DNA from: Typha latifolia
Lineage: Eukaryota > Streptophyta > Magnoliopsida > Poales > Typhaceae
Reading direction: 5' to 3'
DNA length: 64,000 bases
NCBI GenBank assembly: GCA_019914945.1
Contig: CM034102.1
Span: 5,631,501-5,695,500, forward strand
Shown here: positions 37,011-48,876 of the stretch, piece after piece
Position numbering within the stretch: position 1 is the stretch's first letter
How the letters are laid out: each line of letters starts with the position of its first letter
Position numbers and translations under genes: made by a program
Notes under the pieces: generated by a model
Told to the model about the DNA's origin: nothing
Seen by the model: only the letters and a program-made list of their open reading frames with translations
Databases searched by the model: none

Positions 37011-39196
37011 GCCTTTTTTGAGATGCATGAATGATGGTGTCTCCTAGCCAAATCGTAGCTGGGTTTTGTTATTGGAACTATGATGTCATTTTTGACATGC
37101 TTGTACTAAGCCTACTCCATCTTCTAAGGGTTAGGTATGGAGATAAAAGAAGAAGCATGCTTAGCTAGTCTAGCTTTAGGGATTTGTTAATGTTAAGCTT
37201 GTCATCCTCCTTGCTACGCTTTGAAGATTAAGCATGTGAGGTGAGGTTGGTTGGGTCATTCTTTGCCTGCTCTTTTTTCTCTTTGCACCTATTCTTTGAA
37301 GCTGTCGGAATTGAATCATTGTTTGTGGGATCCAGTAAAGATATTGGAGAAGATTGTGTTAGCCGACATGCAAGTTGTTGTATATAACCTTGGTGATGGT
37401 CGAATATCGTATGTGGGCCCCGGAGTTAGAAGTGGAACGATGAGTTGGTGGTGGAAGCCAGGTTGGGTGATACGGATGACACGTGTCTCTTCTAGATGTT
37501 CTTGTTTTTTCTTTTTTAATGATCATACTAGAGCTTCTTAGGCTTTGATGATGAATTGGACAATGAGATAACCCTATTCAATTAAAGCTTTTCTTTTTTT
37601 AAGAAATTATTTAAATAGTTGAAACCGCTTGAGTGTTTGGTTTGATATTAGATTAATTTTTTATTAGAGTATTATACGTGCATGATTAAAGCCTATAATG
37701 AGTTGAGAAGTTCTAGTATATGTATTTATGTATAAAGTAGCACTAGAGATTAAACCTGTTTGGATTTGGTTTAAAAGTTTTCTTAAATTGCATTATTAAA
37801 CACTAACCTGATTTTATAACCAATCACCAGTTTATTCTAAGACTAAGTTAGTGTCGACCTACTTCTCTCTAACAATAAAGTCAAATTATCTTGTACTTTA
37901 TTAATTTTAATAAAGTATCACTTCAATCAACTATCACGTAATTAATTATTTTTCTCTCTTTCTTTAAAAGCAATTTAGTGATATATCTCTTTTCTACGGG
38001 ATAGTTTGGTCAATTGACATAAATTTTTTTTCCTAAACCCACTTCTTATTCTAGTTTAAAAAATACTTTTTCACGTCAAATCAAAAACTTAATTTTTTTA
38101 AACACGTCTAAAATATAAATATTTAAGGTTAGGAAATAAGAGTAATCATCTAAGTTTTAGAGTTTAAGCTTAAAAAAAATGCTATCTTAACACATAAGCA
38201 CTAGGTAATAAGCCTTTTGGTTCATATATAAAATTTTTTAAGAATAATTTTATGTACGCCTTTTAAAAATAAATTATGTACATCTATAACTTAATTCACA
38301 TTTTACTGTTTATTTGTAAAACAAAATAATTATCTTGAACAAATTTGTCTAAAATATTAGATTTAATTACTAAACTGTGAATAAATATATTAAGAAATTT
38401 TACTTACAAAACGTTATAACTTCATTTCACTTTTCTATATGTGATAATATTATATATATAATTTGTCATATGACTTACATTATATAAAGTTGAGCAAAAA
38501 TATATATAATTAAGTATTTAATTATAAAAATATATATTTAAGGGGATCTAATTCATGAATTAAGTATCCTTATTCACGAACCAAATGACACTTTACTTGT
38601 AAAGCAATAGAAATATATCACACCAATTGGGCCCGGGATGCTGGAATAGCCCGGCCCGTGTGAAAGATGGATATGGGCTAAACGGAAGTAAGCCCAACCG
38701 AGCTCAAGAGAGAAATGGAAATGGCTAATCTGATGAGTCCTGCTATTATATGCGATTTAAATATAATCGGAGAAGCGTCGAAGTTATCCTTGGTACAAAT
38801 CATACCTACTGCTTCTAATTTATTATACGTAGCAGGATATAATTTCCTCAGAATTGTGATTTAAATCTTATTCTCTTCTATAAATTCAGATCATACTTAG
38901 TTATTTCACTACCTAAAGTTCTCTATCTGAATTAATTTATTCTTTCACGTTATGTACTTCTACTGCATCAAACTAGTTGTGTAGGGTGCTTAAGGAAACT
39001 ACTGCAGAAATGGACAAGTAATTGTTCTTTGCAATCTGTGAAGAATTGTGATTTTCTTAAACATGATTAAATAATATTACACCTTTAGTGAGAAAGGGAA
39101 GCAACAAAAAGTTTTTAAGGCTGCCCAGCTCTGCTAGGGTTTCGACTTTCTTCTCCCGTTTTGAAAGTTTTCCTTGACGTCAGAGTTGGTCGCTTA

Positions 39197-39677
39197 TAAG
39201 GGTGTAAACGAGCCGAGCTTGATCGAGCCTGACTCTAATTAAGTTTGGATTGAAATTAATTTTGAGCCTGTCTTTGCGCTCAAGCTTGAATTGAAATAAT
39301 TTCAATTCGAGCCAATTTCGAACTCGAGCCAATTTCGAGCTTAAACGAGCTGCTCAATTAGTAATTTCAAGCCTTATCAATTTCAAACCATTTTCGAGCC
39401 TGAGCAAGCTTGAATTAATTTAGACTTGAATCAAGCTTGAAATATAACCTAATTCAACTATAAAGATATAAATATTACCAAAATATAAAATACAAGCAAT
39501 AAAAATAAACGGGTTAGAAAACTACAAGCAACCAAAATATAAATTACAAGTAACAAAGATAATTGTGTCAAAAAACTACAAGCTACCAAAATATAAATTA
39601 CAAACAATAAAAATAATTGTGTCAGAAAATAATAGCTAAAATTTTAAATGAGTGAAACGATTTTGATTTGACGATTC

Positions 39678-39737
<60 letters not shown>

Positions 39738-39904
39738 AGTCTTATCGAGCCAACTCGATCTAGCCGGCTCGAGATCGAGCTTGGCTTGAATTTAATTTCA
39801 AGTCTAGCTTTAATGATCAAGCTAGCTCAACCTATTTTCGAGCCGAGCTTGATCGAGCATTATCAAGCCGAGCTCGAGCCGGTTCAATTATTTTGACAGC
39901 CCTA
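39197..39904 (-). mobile_element. hAT-like non-autonomous element, copy B (708 bp)
   Basis: Inverted relative to copy A. It starts TAAGGGTGTAAACGAGC and ends TTTTGACAGCCCTA. It is flanked by a perfect 8-bp duplication, GTCGCTTA (39189-39196 and 39905-39912). The interior matches copy A in reverse complement over long stretches, for example the repeated ACAAGCAA...AAAATATAAATTACAA words. A (TA)n run of about 52 bp at 39683-39735 is longer than in copy A. No transposase frame. Confidence 0.78.
39683..39735. repeat. TA microsatellite inside hAT-like copy B
   Basis: About 26 TA units, expanded relative to the short TA run at the same place in copy A. Confidence 0.9.
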
Positions 39905-40869
39905 GTCGCTTATACTTCCTGTGCCCTTCCCTTGCCAAGATTGTTAAAAGTTAAACATAAAACTAAAAAAAAGTTCATTTTGTTCTTGTATAAATTGTTT
40001 AAAATAGTCCAAAAATTATATAATGTAATTTGATATCATATTACAAGAGAATACATACAAGAAAAAAATGTGATAACTATTTTACATCATAAACTTCAAG
40101 AGAGAATGGTAGTTTAGTCATTTATATATATATTTGTTGACTTTAACAATAATTATTCTAAGAGCAAGATTTCACTGTGATTATGATATTTAATTTATGC
40201 AATGGTCATTACAATATTTTAAAAGTTTGAGTTTTTTTAATATTATTACCATTACTTTATTTAAAATATCATAATTAGCACTTTAGTCTTTTAACTATAT
40301 CAAAATTAGCATTAATTTTTAAGAAATATTCATAACATATCATTGTTTACTTTAAAAAAACATATTTAGATGACTAAAATATTATTCTTTGTTGAAGTTT
40401 AGGGTGTAAAATATTTATCAATATTTTTAATCTATCATAAAATAAAATATTATTCGTTGGCATTGCGTAATTATTTAAAAATCCCTGTTTCTTTTAATCC
40501 ATAAGGAAAAGATCTGTAATGCTGAAATATAGGTGGGAATATGGAAACAAAACCCACATGAAAAGAAAACAAACGAAACAAATCAAACACCTCCGGGTTT
40601 ACATCGAGAACAAAGAATTCGGCATTTATATTGGAAATCATATTCCTCCACTGTAGGACGAACCCCCAACTCCTGGATGTGCCCAATATGTTCTCCGAAT
40701 AAAGCAACTCCACCCACCCAGCATGATACCCACAATAAGATGTTGAAATTAAGATGATAATTGTATAATTGTCAATTTAATTTTGAAGCAATTGTTCTAA
40801 AAATTATCATTTCTCAACCAAATTAACGCAAATTCTCTGCTACTCCAATCATTGCTCATTAATGTCTAT

Positions 40870-40871
<2 letters not shown>

Positions 40872-40922
<51 letters not shown>
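40872..40922. repeat. TA microsatellite upstream of the DUF3537 gene
   Basis: About 25 TA units, ending some 20 bp before the TATA box of the DUF3537 gene. Length changes here would alter promoter spacing. Confidence 0.9.
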
Positions 40923-40928
<6 letters not shown>

Positions 40929-40942
40929 ATCCCTTCTCTTTC

Positions 40943-40950
40943 TATAAATA
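40943..40950 (+). promoter_or_regulatory. TATA box of the DUF3537 gene
   Basis: TATAAATA, about 107 bp before the ATG, followed by a CT-rich leader as is common at plant start sites. Confidence 0.65.
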
Positions 40951-41056
40951 ATTAAACTTCCTTCTCCTCCTCCTCCTCTTCCGCCGCTATCCTCGTCCTC
41001 TCCCGACTCTCCGCTCCCAACCAAACAAACGAAGGAAAGACGAAGAAGGAAGATAG

Positions 41057-42568
41057 ATGGCGAAAGGGGGAGTCGTCGTCGTCATTGACGCCGACGAGAC
41101 CACCACCACGTCGTCTAGGAGGACGCCGCTGCTCTCGCATAAGGAGTCGGTGTACACCCGTTGCCTCTCCCACGCCGACGACGAGCTGAAGAGCTTCCGC
41201 TCCTGCCTCAGTTACCTCTGCGTCGACCAATCCGACCTCCCCCACGCCGTTGCCTCTTGGTCGCTCTTCGTCTTCCTCGCCATCCTCGTCCCTCTCTTCG
41301 CCCACCTCTTCTTCGTCCACCACCGCCGCCCGTACGACTCTGTCGTGCAGCTCTCCCTCTCCTCCGCCGCATCTCTCTCTTTCCTCTCCCTCTCCGCCTT
41401 TGTCCGCCGATTCGGGCTCCGGCGCTTCCTCTTCCTCGACCGCCTCCGCCGCGACTCCGAGCGCGTCCAGCTCGGCTACACCGCCCAGCTCTCCCGATCC
41501 TTCCGCATCCTCTCCTTCTTCGTCCTCCCGTGCTTCTCCCTCGACGCCATCTACAAGCTCTTCTGGTTCTACGAGGTCTTCCTCTCCTCCCACTCCGCCT
41601 CCCGTTTGCCTCTGGCCGCCGCCGCCGCCACCTGCTTGCTCGAGCTCGCCTCGTGGATCTACCGCACCGCCATCTTCTTTCTCGTCTGCGTCCTCTTCCG
41701 CCTCATCTGCCACCTCCAAATCCTCAGGATGGAGGACTTCGTCGGCGCGTTCAATGATGAAACCGATGTCGCCGCCGTGCTCAAAGAACATGTTAGAATA
41801 CGGCGGCAGCTCAGCATCATCAGCCACCGCTACCGTGCTTTTATTATCTCATGCCTCGTCCTCGTCACCATCAGCCAGTTTGCCACCTTATTGCTCACCA
41901 CCAGGCCGCACGCACAAGTCAACTTCTTCACCGCCGGCGAGTTAGTGGTAAGTAAGATATTAGTTTGATTGTTGTCATAGATTCATATCATTTTGCATTC
42001 ATTCGCATCGCTGACTTACAGCTCTGCTCTGTCGGGCTCGTCACCGGAATACTGATATGTCTACGAAGTGCTGCAAAGATCACACACAAGACTCAGGCAA
42101 TCACCAGCCATGCTGCGAAATGGCATGTCTGTGCTACCGTCGAATCTTTTAATGCAGATGCAGAGGATCCCTCTGTATCGGAGCCACCGATGAGCAATTC
42201 CAGTGACGACACCGACGAAGATGAGGACGACCTCGACGACAGGAAGCTCATGTCTTCTACTGTCAATACCATCTCCTACCATAAGAGACAGGCACTGGGT
42301 CAGTACTAAGCTCTTCTCGTTTGTTCTTAGTTTCTTTAGCTATCAGTCTCTGAAAACTTATTCAAATTATCATAGTTATCTCTACATTCTTCAAATAGGT
42401 TGTTGAACTTTAGTAATTTTCTTGATCGCAGTGACATATTTGGAGAACAACAGGGCAGGGATCACAGTGTTTGGGTTTGTTGTTGATAGGACTTGGCTCC
42501 ACGCATTGTTCATGATCGAATTCTCTCTTGTAATGTGGCTGCTGGGGAAGACAGTTGGAATCTCCTAG
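41057..42568 (+). CDS. DUF3537 multi-pass membrane protein, 3 exons, 434 aa
   Basis: Family of plant integral membrane proteins of unknown biochemical role. Published structural comparisons link it to animal gustatory/odorant-receptor-like folds. Exons: 41057-41947 (GTAAGT donor), 42022-42298 and 42432-42568. Hydrophobic segments lie at about residues 65-87, 96-116, 150-172, 185-220, 260-282 and 297-312, plus a C-terminal one at about 405-430. A charged loop from about 350 (DDTDEDEDDLDD) precedes the last segments. The Cys/Tyr-containing SCLSYLCVDQSD just before the first segment is typical of the family as I recall it. Exon 1 is extremely GC-rich while exons 2-3 are not, so long spurious frames appear on both strands over exon 1. 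The start ATG is the first after the TATA box. Confidence 0.87.
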
Positions 42569-43237
42569 GGCTGCTGCTCCTTTGCCCTTTGCTCTTCAAT
42601 TTTATTCATCTTTCTGGTTGTAGATTGATAGATTCTTTATCAACCTAGTACTAAGGAAACAGTAACTGGAATGGAGTTCTACCTTCACCCCATGGTACCT
42701 TTGTACTAGATGTAATGTACGCTATTTCGCAGTATATGCTGAAGTTGTTTAGAAAAGTTAGTTTACTAAAATATTATTATCAATGTCTTTCCTGGGCTCG
42801 CTTTAGAATATATATGGAAAGCTTGAACTATGCTAGTTCTCATATTTAGCTTGATTTGTTCTATAGCTAGCTTGCGCTAGGTTAGCTCCGCTTAAATAGT
42901 CAAAACAAGCTACATTCAGATTGCTTATAACCCACCAGGCCTAACTCAAATAAACTATAGAGGAATGCTCAGCTCCCACAGAGCTCGGTCAGATTAATTT
43001 CATGAAGCTAGCTTTATTAGGAAATAGTGTACATTAGCACAAGTAACTAAAGGAAACAGAGATCATTTAGAAATCCATCAGATGAGGTATTTTAATCTAT
43101 TCCACAACAAATGTCACAAGAGGCAGGATTTTTTTTCTCATGATAGCTCAAACGAAGGTGAACTTTTATTCGTGTTAACTGCTTTCAGATAAAATGAAAT
43201 AATCACAGATTACTACATCTTTCTCGGACAGTTGTAG
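42569..43237. other. Intergenic, no gene seen
   Basis: DUF3537 3' region, then sequence with GCTAGCTT/AGCTC words at about 42.8-43.0 kb that resembles the hAT-like repeat family but lacks recognisable ends. It runs into the LBD promoter. Confidence 0.45.
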
Positions 43238-43245
43238 TATAAAAG
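43238..43245 (+). promoter_or_regulatory. Possible TATA box of the LBD gene
   Basis: TATAAAAG, about 320 bp before the start codon. This would imply a leader of nearly 300 bp containing a TTC run. Confidence 0.45.
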
Positions 43246-43562
43246 CGCATGCCGAGTTGACTATTCTAAGGTGCGTTTCAAAAGAAAAGAAAAAAAGAAA
43301 AAGAAAAAGAAAAATGAAAAGTCCAACTAGCCGATCTCCAACAAATTTAGCAGCACGTCTCGGTTCATTTACTCATTCTTCCGCGGCCCCGAGCTATCCG
43401 CAACGGTCTACACCTCCACTGCAACAAGAGCCATGCGTTCATGTGTTTTTGAAATCCAATCCTTTCTCCTCTCTTTTAAACCACTGCACTAAAAAGAAAA
43501 GAAACAAAAAAATCTTCTTCTTCTTCTTCTGATACTTGGTGATCAGATCATATTAGTTTAGT

Positions 43563-44469
43563 ATGACGGTGAAGGGCGGGACGAGCCAGGCGTGCGCCGC
43601 GTGCAAATACCAGCGGCGGAGGTGCACCGCCGAGTGCCCGCTCGCGCCCTACTTCCCTCCCGACATGCCTAGGCAGTTCCAGAACGCGCATCGCCTCTTC
43701 GGCGTCAGCAAGATACTCAAGATCATCGACAAGCTCGATCCACCGTATAAGACCGAGGCGATGAGATCCATCGTCTATGAGTCCAACCTACGTGAACGAT
43801 ACCCTGTTCGTGGCTGCGTCGAGCTCATCAACGCACTTCTGTTTCAGATCCGCCACATGAAATTCGAGCTCGATGCTGTCAATTCACAGCTCGCCACATA
43901 TCGTCACTATCTTGAGTCCTCCGACTTCGAGCCGAATTCGTCGTCGTCGTCTCCTCCTATTGCAGCTGCCGCCACGACTAATTACTTGCCTCTTCTTGAC
44001 CCCGACTACATGAGTATCTCGGTCGCTGACACCACCAAAAGTGACATCGAAGACAATGGAACAGATGCTAATCAGTCTTTCTGGACTCACGATCAATTGG
44101 ATGTCAATGAAAATGCTGATAATAACTCGGTGATCTCCGTTGCTACCCCAGGGTTTCATGCTCCATTAGGTGTCCAAGCTGGGGCTATAGAGCATGATTA
44201 TTATGATGAGATGCCGTCCTACTTTGATATCATAGATGATGACCATGCTTTTGAATCGAGGTTAGTATATGAAATTTTCTATTACTTAACTCTACCTTAG
44301 CATATGCTAATTATTTGTGTGTTTGCCTTTTTTTTTTTTTTTATCTTTTGAAATTTTCACTAGCTCGGATTCATCGCAAAAGGATACGGTGACAATAGAG
44401 AATTATGGTATGGATAACGAGTTGAAGAATGCGGCGGCTTGTTTCTCGCTTACCAGCGTCATCAATTGA
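43563..44469 (+). CDS. LOB-domain transcription factor, LBD27/SCP-like, 2 exons, 267 aa
   Basis: Plant-specific nuclear DNA-binding factor. Exons: 43563-44260 and 44364-44469 (donor GTTAGT, acceptor TCACTAG). The LOB domain occupies about residues 9-110. The zinc-like motif CX2CX6CX3C is formed by C11, C14, C21 and C25. The GAS block starts FGVSKILKII (Val replaces the usual Ala). A leucine-zipper-like stretch follows at about 75-110. The opening MTVKGGTSQACAACKYQRRR, as I recall the family, is closest to LBD27/SIDECAR POLLEN and LBD22, where SCP acts in asymmetric division of the microspore. The C-terminal half is acidic and Asn/Asp-rich, as in activating LBDs. Subgroup is likely, not proven. 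A decayed copy lies about 3 kb downstream. Confidence 0.9.
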
Positions 44470-46828
44470 CATAATAGATATTTCTTATGGTTGCTTTCAA
44501 ATTGTGCTTTATTTTAGTTCCCAATTTTCCATTAAAAGTAATTGGGTTGATTCATCGGAATTGTGTCTATCCATCAAGGACCCAATGTCAACCAGCTTCG
44601 GTTACTAAATCAAATTGCGCTACTGTTTACTTTTTTCAATGATGAATAAGAGAGCTTTGTGCAGGATTGAGATCTTTGAAATACTTACGCGTATTTTTAG
44701 ACGTGATCATCTAGCAGCACTGGCCTACCGTGCCAATTGGGCTGGCCATTGTGTTCGCCAGCCCGCCCATTAGTAGGTCGAGCCGAGTCGGGCTAGAATA
44801 GTCTAACCCGCTACCGCCCTTATGAGAGATTGGGTTGGCCCGGCTAGTTATTTATTTCTATTATAAGGATAAAATGGTAAAAAAAAATTAGAGGTCCTAT
44901 TTTGCTAACTTTTTAGAATTTTTTAGTTATTTTTAGAATTTTTTTTTACCGTTAGCATATTTTTTTTAAAATATTTCTGTTCTTCCCTCTTTAAAAAAAT
45001 TTAATGCTAAGCTGATCTGCAATAGGAGAGGTGAGCTAAAAAAATTACAAAACAATACAATGTACAAAATTTTCGTTGGTTTTCACTGTAGCAGAATGGG
45101 CGGGCTGGGTCGGGTGGACAAAGGGCTGACCCGTGTCGTCCATTGGTAGTTTGGGCTCGGGCCAGGCTGGGCCCAAACTGGGTCCGAGCCGGGCTTAGCC
45201 CGATCCAAATCGGGTTGGGTCAGGCTAAGCACGAGTTAGGCTACGCCGTTTGATCATCTCTACCTGTCTTCTGTGAATTCATATATTATTTTGCTCTATA
45301 TATTTTCTCCATACATACATATATATATATATATATTGAAAAAGAAATGAGAATTTGTTGTTAAACTGCTAAAATTTAAATGCTCAAACTACATATAATA
45401 TATATGAGTCTCTTTAATCATCTGACTACTATCTCATATGTTATATTTTCAAGTACTATTTAATTAATTTGTATATTTGAACATAAATAAAATTAGAGAT
45501 AGATATTCACAAATTACAAGAAAATATATAAGTATAATGTTTAGTGTGTTATCCTATTGGGTAAAGAACAAAATGTTTAACTAAATAGAACACTCCTAAA
45601 AAGCTAGAAAATGGGCAAAATTATTTTGTTAGAACGCTGGCTACGATACAAAAACTACAATAAGTAATCATCTTCATACCTTATAAGCCTTTAGTAAAAT
45701 ATCACAAGTAAGTTTTCTAGATTACTTGAGCAACAAAATATAGACTAACATGTGAACCCTAATTCATCATTTTTAACACATAATCACAATAAATTGAACT
45801 TTCTAATGACAAATAGGAATGAGATTACACAACATGTTATGTAGCTAAACTCAACTCATAGATTTGCATAAATAACGAAGGAAATTAAATTGAGCTTGTT
45901 TATATCCCAAACTCAAGTAATTTATAAAGCAACATAGGGTTGCTCAATTGGCTTGGTAATCTAAAGCCCATCTAGACCTAGTCAAAGTTTTTCGGGCCAA
46001 AACCTGATAATGAGCATGATTTGTACTTGACCCTAGCCCAACCTCAAGCCTTGGAGCTTATACGGTTGATATTAGGTTAAGAGTACGATCCATTAACATG
46101 AGACTCCACACATTAACCTGGCCGAGCACCCCCTCTCCTCCCCTCCACCTCTCCCATATCAAAACCCCGTTTCCCTCCAACCCACCCTCACATCTAAGGG
46201 CCAACAAGATGTGGACACAACTACAATGATAATTTTTGTTCTGATATTAACACAAAGATTTTAATCATAGATGTTTTATAACTAGGTTCCAGATCATAAA
46301 TGAGTTGTTCGGACTATCCTTATAATTAAAGGGATTGTTCTCTTATTTATTATATAGATTCATTTATGACCCAACCTACTAACCATTTGTGAAACTGATT
46401 ATGACGGTAACCTGATTATGATGTAACTAAACTGTTTACCATCCAAATAACTCATTTATAACACACACAAAATTTGTTTATAACATGAATAAACATATTT
46501 ATAACTCGAATAATTTATACTTAAAGTAATTGATTTAATAAATAGTTCATGTGTTTTGTTTAGAAAATTCAATGATTTTGTTCATGTTATTAATAGCTTG
46601 ACCTATTCCAAACCTTGCAAAACTGACCTGATTGCCACCCCTAGACAAAGTAGTAACAATCCGATAGACAAACGATAAGCGAAAATAGGTGATGGAGATC
46701 ATTACTATTTATATTATTAAGACTAAATTGGTAATGTGTAAACCCCATATCAGACACCCTATAGTTTTAGATCTATCATGCTTCATTTGAGCGCAATACC
46801 ATGTATCTTTACCTATTTCCATTCCTCT
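44470..46828. other. Intergenic, repeat-rich
   Basis: A GC-rich patch at about 44.72-45.26 kb, full of GGGCT/GGCCC words, looks transposon-derived; GATCATCT near 44704 and 45251 may be a target duplication, but no inverted ends are visible. At 46.63-46.65 kb the sequence GATTGCCACCCCTA looks like one end of a hAT-type element without a visible partner. No gene seen. Confidence 0.45.
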
Positions 46829-47085
46829 TCCAACCTCCGAACGACTCATCACCACATTCTTCTTTTAGATCTACCACATGAAATTTGAGATTGATATCGC
46901 TGATTCAAACTGAAAGTAAATGAAATAAATGATGTTGATCAATCTTTCTAGGCTCATGATCAATTGAATGACTAGGGATATTTAGCAGGATTATTACCAC
47001 GAAATATCTCGACATCATGGATGATGACTATACTTACAGATCTAGGTTAGTGTAGAATTAATTATCTATTATTCAATTTGAGTTT
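46829..47085 (+). pseudogene. Decayed partial copy of the neighbouring LBD gene
   Basis: Blocks match the LBD gene in order: CCAACCTcCGAACGA (parent near 43783), an equivalent of the QIRHMKFELD codons at about 46863-46890 (parent 43848), TCAATCTTTCT..GCTCATGATCAATTG at about 46938 (parent 44071), and GACATCATGGATGATGACTA..ATCTAGGTTAGTGTA at about 47010 (parent 44228). The match continues across the parent's exon 1 donor into the intron, so this arose by DNA duplication, not retrocopying. Blocks between have been deleted, and a Trp codon of the parent reads TAG. It is non-coding. Confidence 0.75.
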
Positions 47086-47097
47086 ACCGTATGCATA

Positions 47098-47600
47098 TAG
47101 GGCTATCAAAATAATAGAGAAACTCATACTTGTCAGCTCAATAAGCTCAGAATGATTAATAAATTCATACTATACATAAATTATAACCATCTTAATCTAA
47201 TAGTAACATTTCCTTGATAGCTAAAACCCAATTCATTTATTTTATTTTATTTTATTTTATTTTATTTTGGTCATTATTTGTCTTTCTATCTATCACAACC
47301 TTCCCCCAATTTTGCCTCCTCACTTTCTTCCCTGATGCCCAAGTTCAAACCCATCACAGGCAACTCATCTCCCCCAATCGATTTCTTCCCCATTCTTCTC
47401 TCCCACCTCTCTTCTCTCTTATTTTTAGTTAGGGCCGCACTAACAACCATCGCGACCCTAGTCTCTTCTCTATTGGGCTCATTTACAGCTTGATCTCAGC
47501 TCGAGCTCGAATTGACTTGGTTTGAGAGTAAGTGAGCTGAGCATAAATAAATTGTTTAGGCTCAAAGTTAATTTTGCTTTATGAAACACCCCCAACTTGC
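47098..47600 (+). mobile_element. hAT-like element, copy D, only one end clear
   Basis: Starts TAGGGCTATCAAAATAAT, nearly identical to the start of copy A. The interior holds a TTTTA run and a CT-rich, partly open segment (47214-47490). Words such as GCTCGAGCTCGAATTGACTT near 47498 match the family, but no TTTACACCC end or duplicated flank was found. The right limit is approximate. Confidence 0.4.
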
Positions 47601-48011
47601 CATGTGCCTCCCATATGGTCTGGAGAGCTCACAACATAAACATCATCACCATATAAGATCAAATAGTAGAAATAACAGTAAAGCCCATAGGCAGTAACAT
47701 ATCCACTAATAATGTAAAATTGGGCGGAGTCTCAAATGCAAGAGTATATATTGAAATTAAACTATGAATGAGCCTAACGTTTAGTAAGTGACAATATCAC
47801 TAGTAAAATGACATAGATATAAATATACTCAACTTAGGCATGCATGAATATCTAAATAGATGATTAGTCTCATGAAAAAACTAGTCATACACATAATGTA
47901 TTTATTTAGCACGGTCCGATCTAACACATGCTAACCCTATCCACCATGTTTACTTAACATGCTTAATATCTGGTCCATTGTCCATCCACATATTCGTCCG
48001 ACATAAACACC

Positions 48012-48310
48012 CAGAGGGGGGACTTTAGTAGTGGAATTATCTTGTCCTATTACTTAGCAAATAACACGAATAATTATCTGTCACTGCAGACTAAGGGCCT
48101 CAATTGTAGACCCGTTACCATGAGTCAGCATCGCAGCACGATACTACCTATATGCGCCCTAGAGGGTAGATTCTAGTGGTGGAATTATTTGTCCTTTACC
48201 TAGCAAATCACATGAATAATTATCTATCATCGCAACCTAAGGGCCTCAATTGTAGACCCATCACCATGAGTCAGCATTGCAGCACGATACTACCCATATG
48301 CACCCTAGGC
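48012..48310. repeat. Tandem repeat, two copies of about 149 bp
   Basis: The units start AGAGGGGGGACTTTAGTAG and AGAGGGTAGATTCTAGTGG. They share GGAATTAT, AGCAAAT(A/C)AC, GGGCCTCAATTGTAGACCC and CCATGAGTCAGCAT. A third unit is cut short at about 48301. The arrangement suggests a fragment of a satellite-like array. Confidence 0.8.
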
Positions 48311-48346
48311 TAAATATTATTGCACCTGGCATGCAAATATCACGAC

Positions 48347-48876
48347 TAGGGGTGAAAACGGATTGGATACGGATCAGATAGTGCTCAACCCACATCCGGA
48401 TCCATATTTTTACTCCGGATACAGATTCATATATGGATATTAGACGGATAGCAAAATTTAAAATCATATCCTAACTAAACAGATCCAGATAATTTTTCAG
48501 ATAGAGGATCAGATCTTAAATAGATATTGATCAAATTTTAAAAGAATTATAATTTTTTATTTAGACATAATTAACATAAAAATATTAAGAGTTTCACAAA
48601 AAATAAATTTTTGTAGGTCAAATAGATATAAAATTAGAAAAATTAATCTCTACAAATAATATATAACACATCATTAGTAATAATATCAATATTCACTATT
48701 TAAATAAACAAACTAAAATCTGTAAATCATTCAAAAATATATTCGGGTAAACGAATATCCGATATCCGTTTTCGAATCCGTATTCGATTTTTTTTTCAAA
48801 AATTCTATCCGTATCCAATTCGACTCAGGTCGAATAGCGGGACGGTCGGAGTTAATCCAACCCGTTTTCACCCCTA
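48347..48876. mobile_element. hAT-type MITE, 530 bp, perfect ends
   Basis: Terminal inverted repeats TAGGGGTGAAAACGG at both ends, extending to 22 bp with one mismatch. Flanked by a perfect 8-bp duplication, ATCACGAC (48339-48346 and 48877-48884). The interior is AT-rich with GGAT(A/C)CGGAT words near both ends and no coding capacity. It has every hallmark of a non-autonomous hAT element, and the perfect duplication suggests a fairly recent insertion. Confidence 0.9.

Larger units (their letters stand above)
37011..40942. other. Intergenic, AT-rich, with a hAT-like element
   Basis: No gene seen. Contains hAT-like copy B (39197-39904) and, just before the DUF3537 promoter, a long TA tract. 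A GC-richer patch with GGGCCCGGG at about 38.63-38.70 kb is unexplained. Confidence 0.55.

Noticed and set aside
37251..37541. Plus-strand frame of 96 codons
   Set aside because: Starts at TTG, has no recognisable content, and lies upstream of the OVATE gene on the other strand.
40952..41945. Long frames overlapping DUF3537 exon 1 on the minus strand (291 codons) and in the two other plus frames (198 and 231 codons)
   Set aside because: They arise from the extreme GC content of the real exon, encode low-complexity Glu- or Ser/Pro-rich sequence, and have no splice or family support.
43257..43532. Plus-strand frame just before the LBD gene
   Set aside because: Falls in the probable LBD leader and is largely Lys- and Phe-rich from simple repeats; not in frame with the LOB domain.
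44704..45258. Possible transposon with GATCATCT flanking repeats
   Set aside because: No matching inverted ends between the flanks, so the 8-bp match may be chance.
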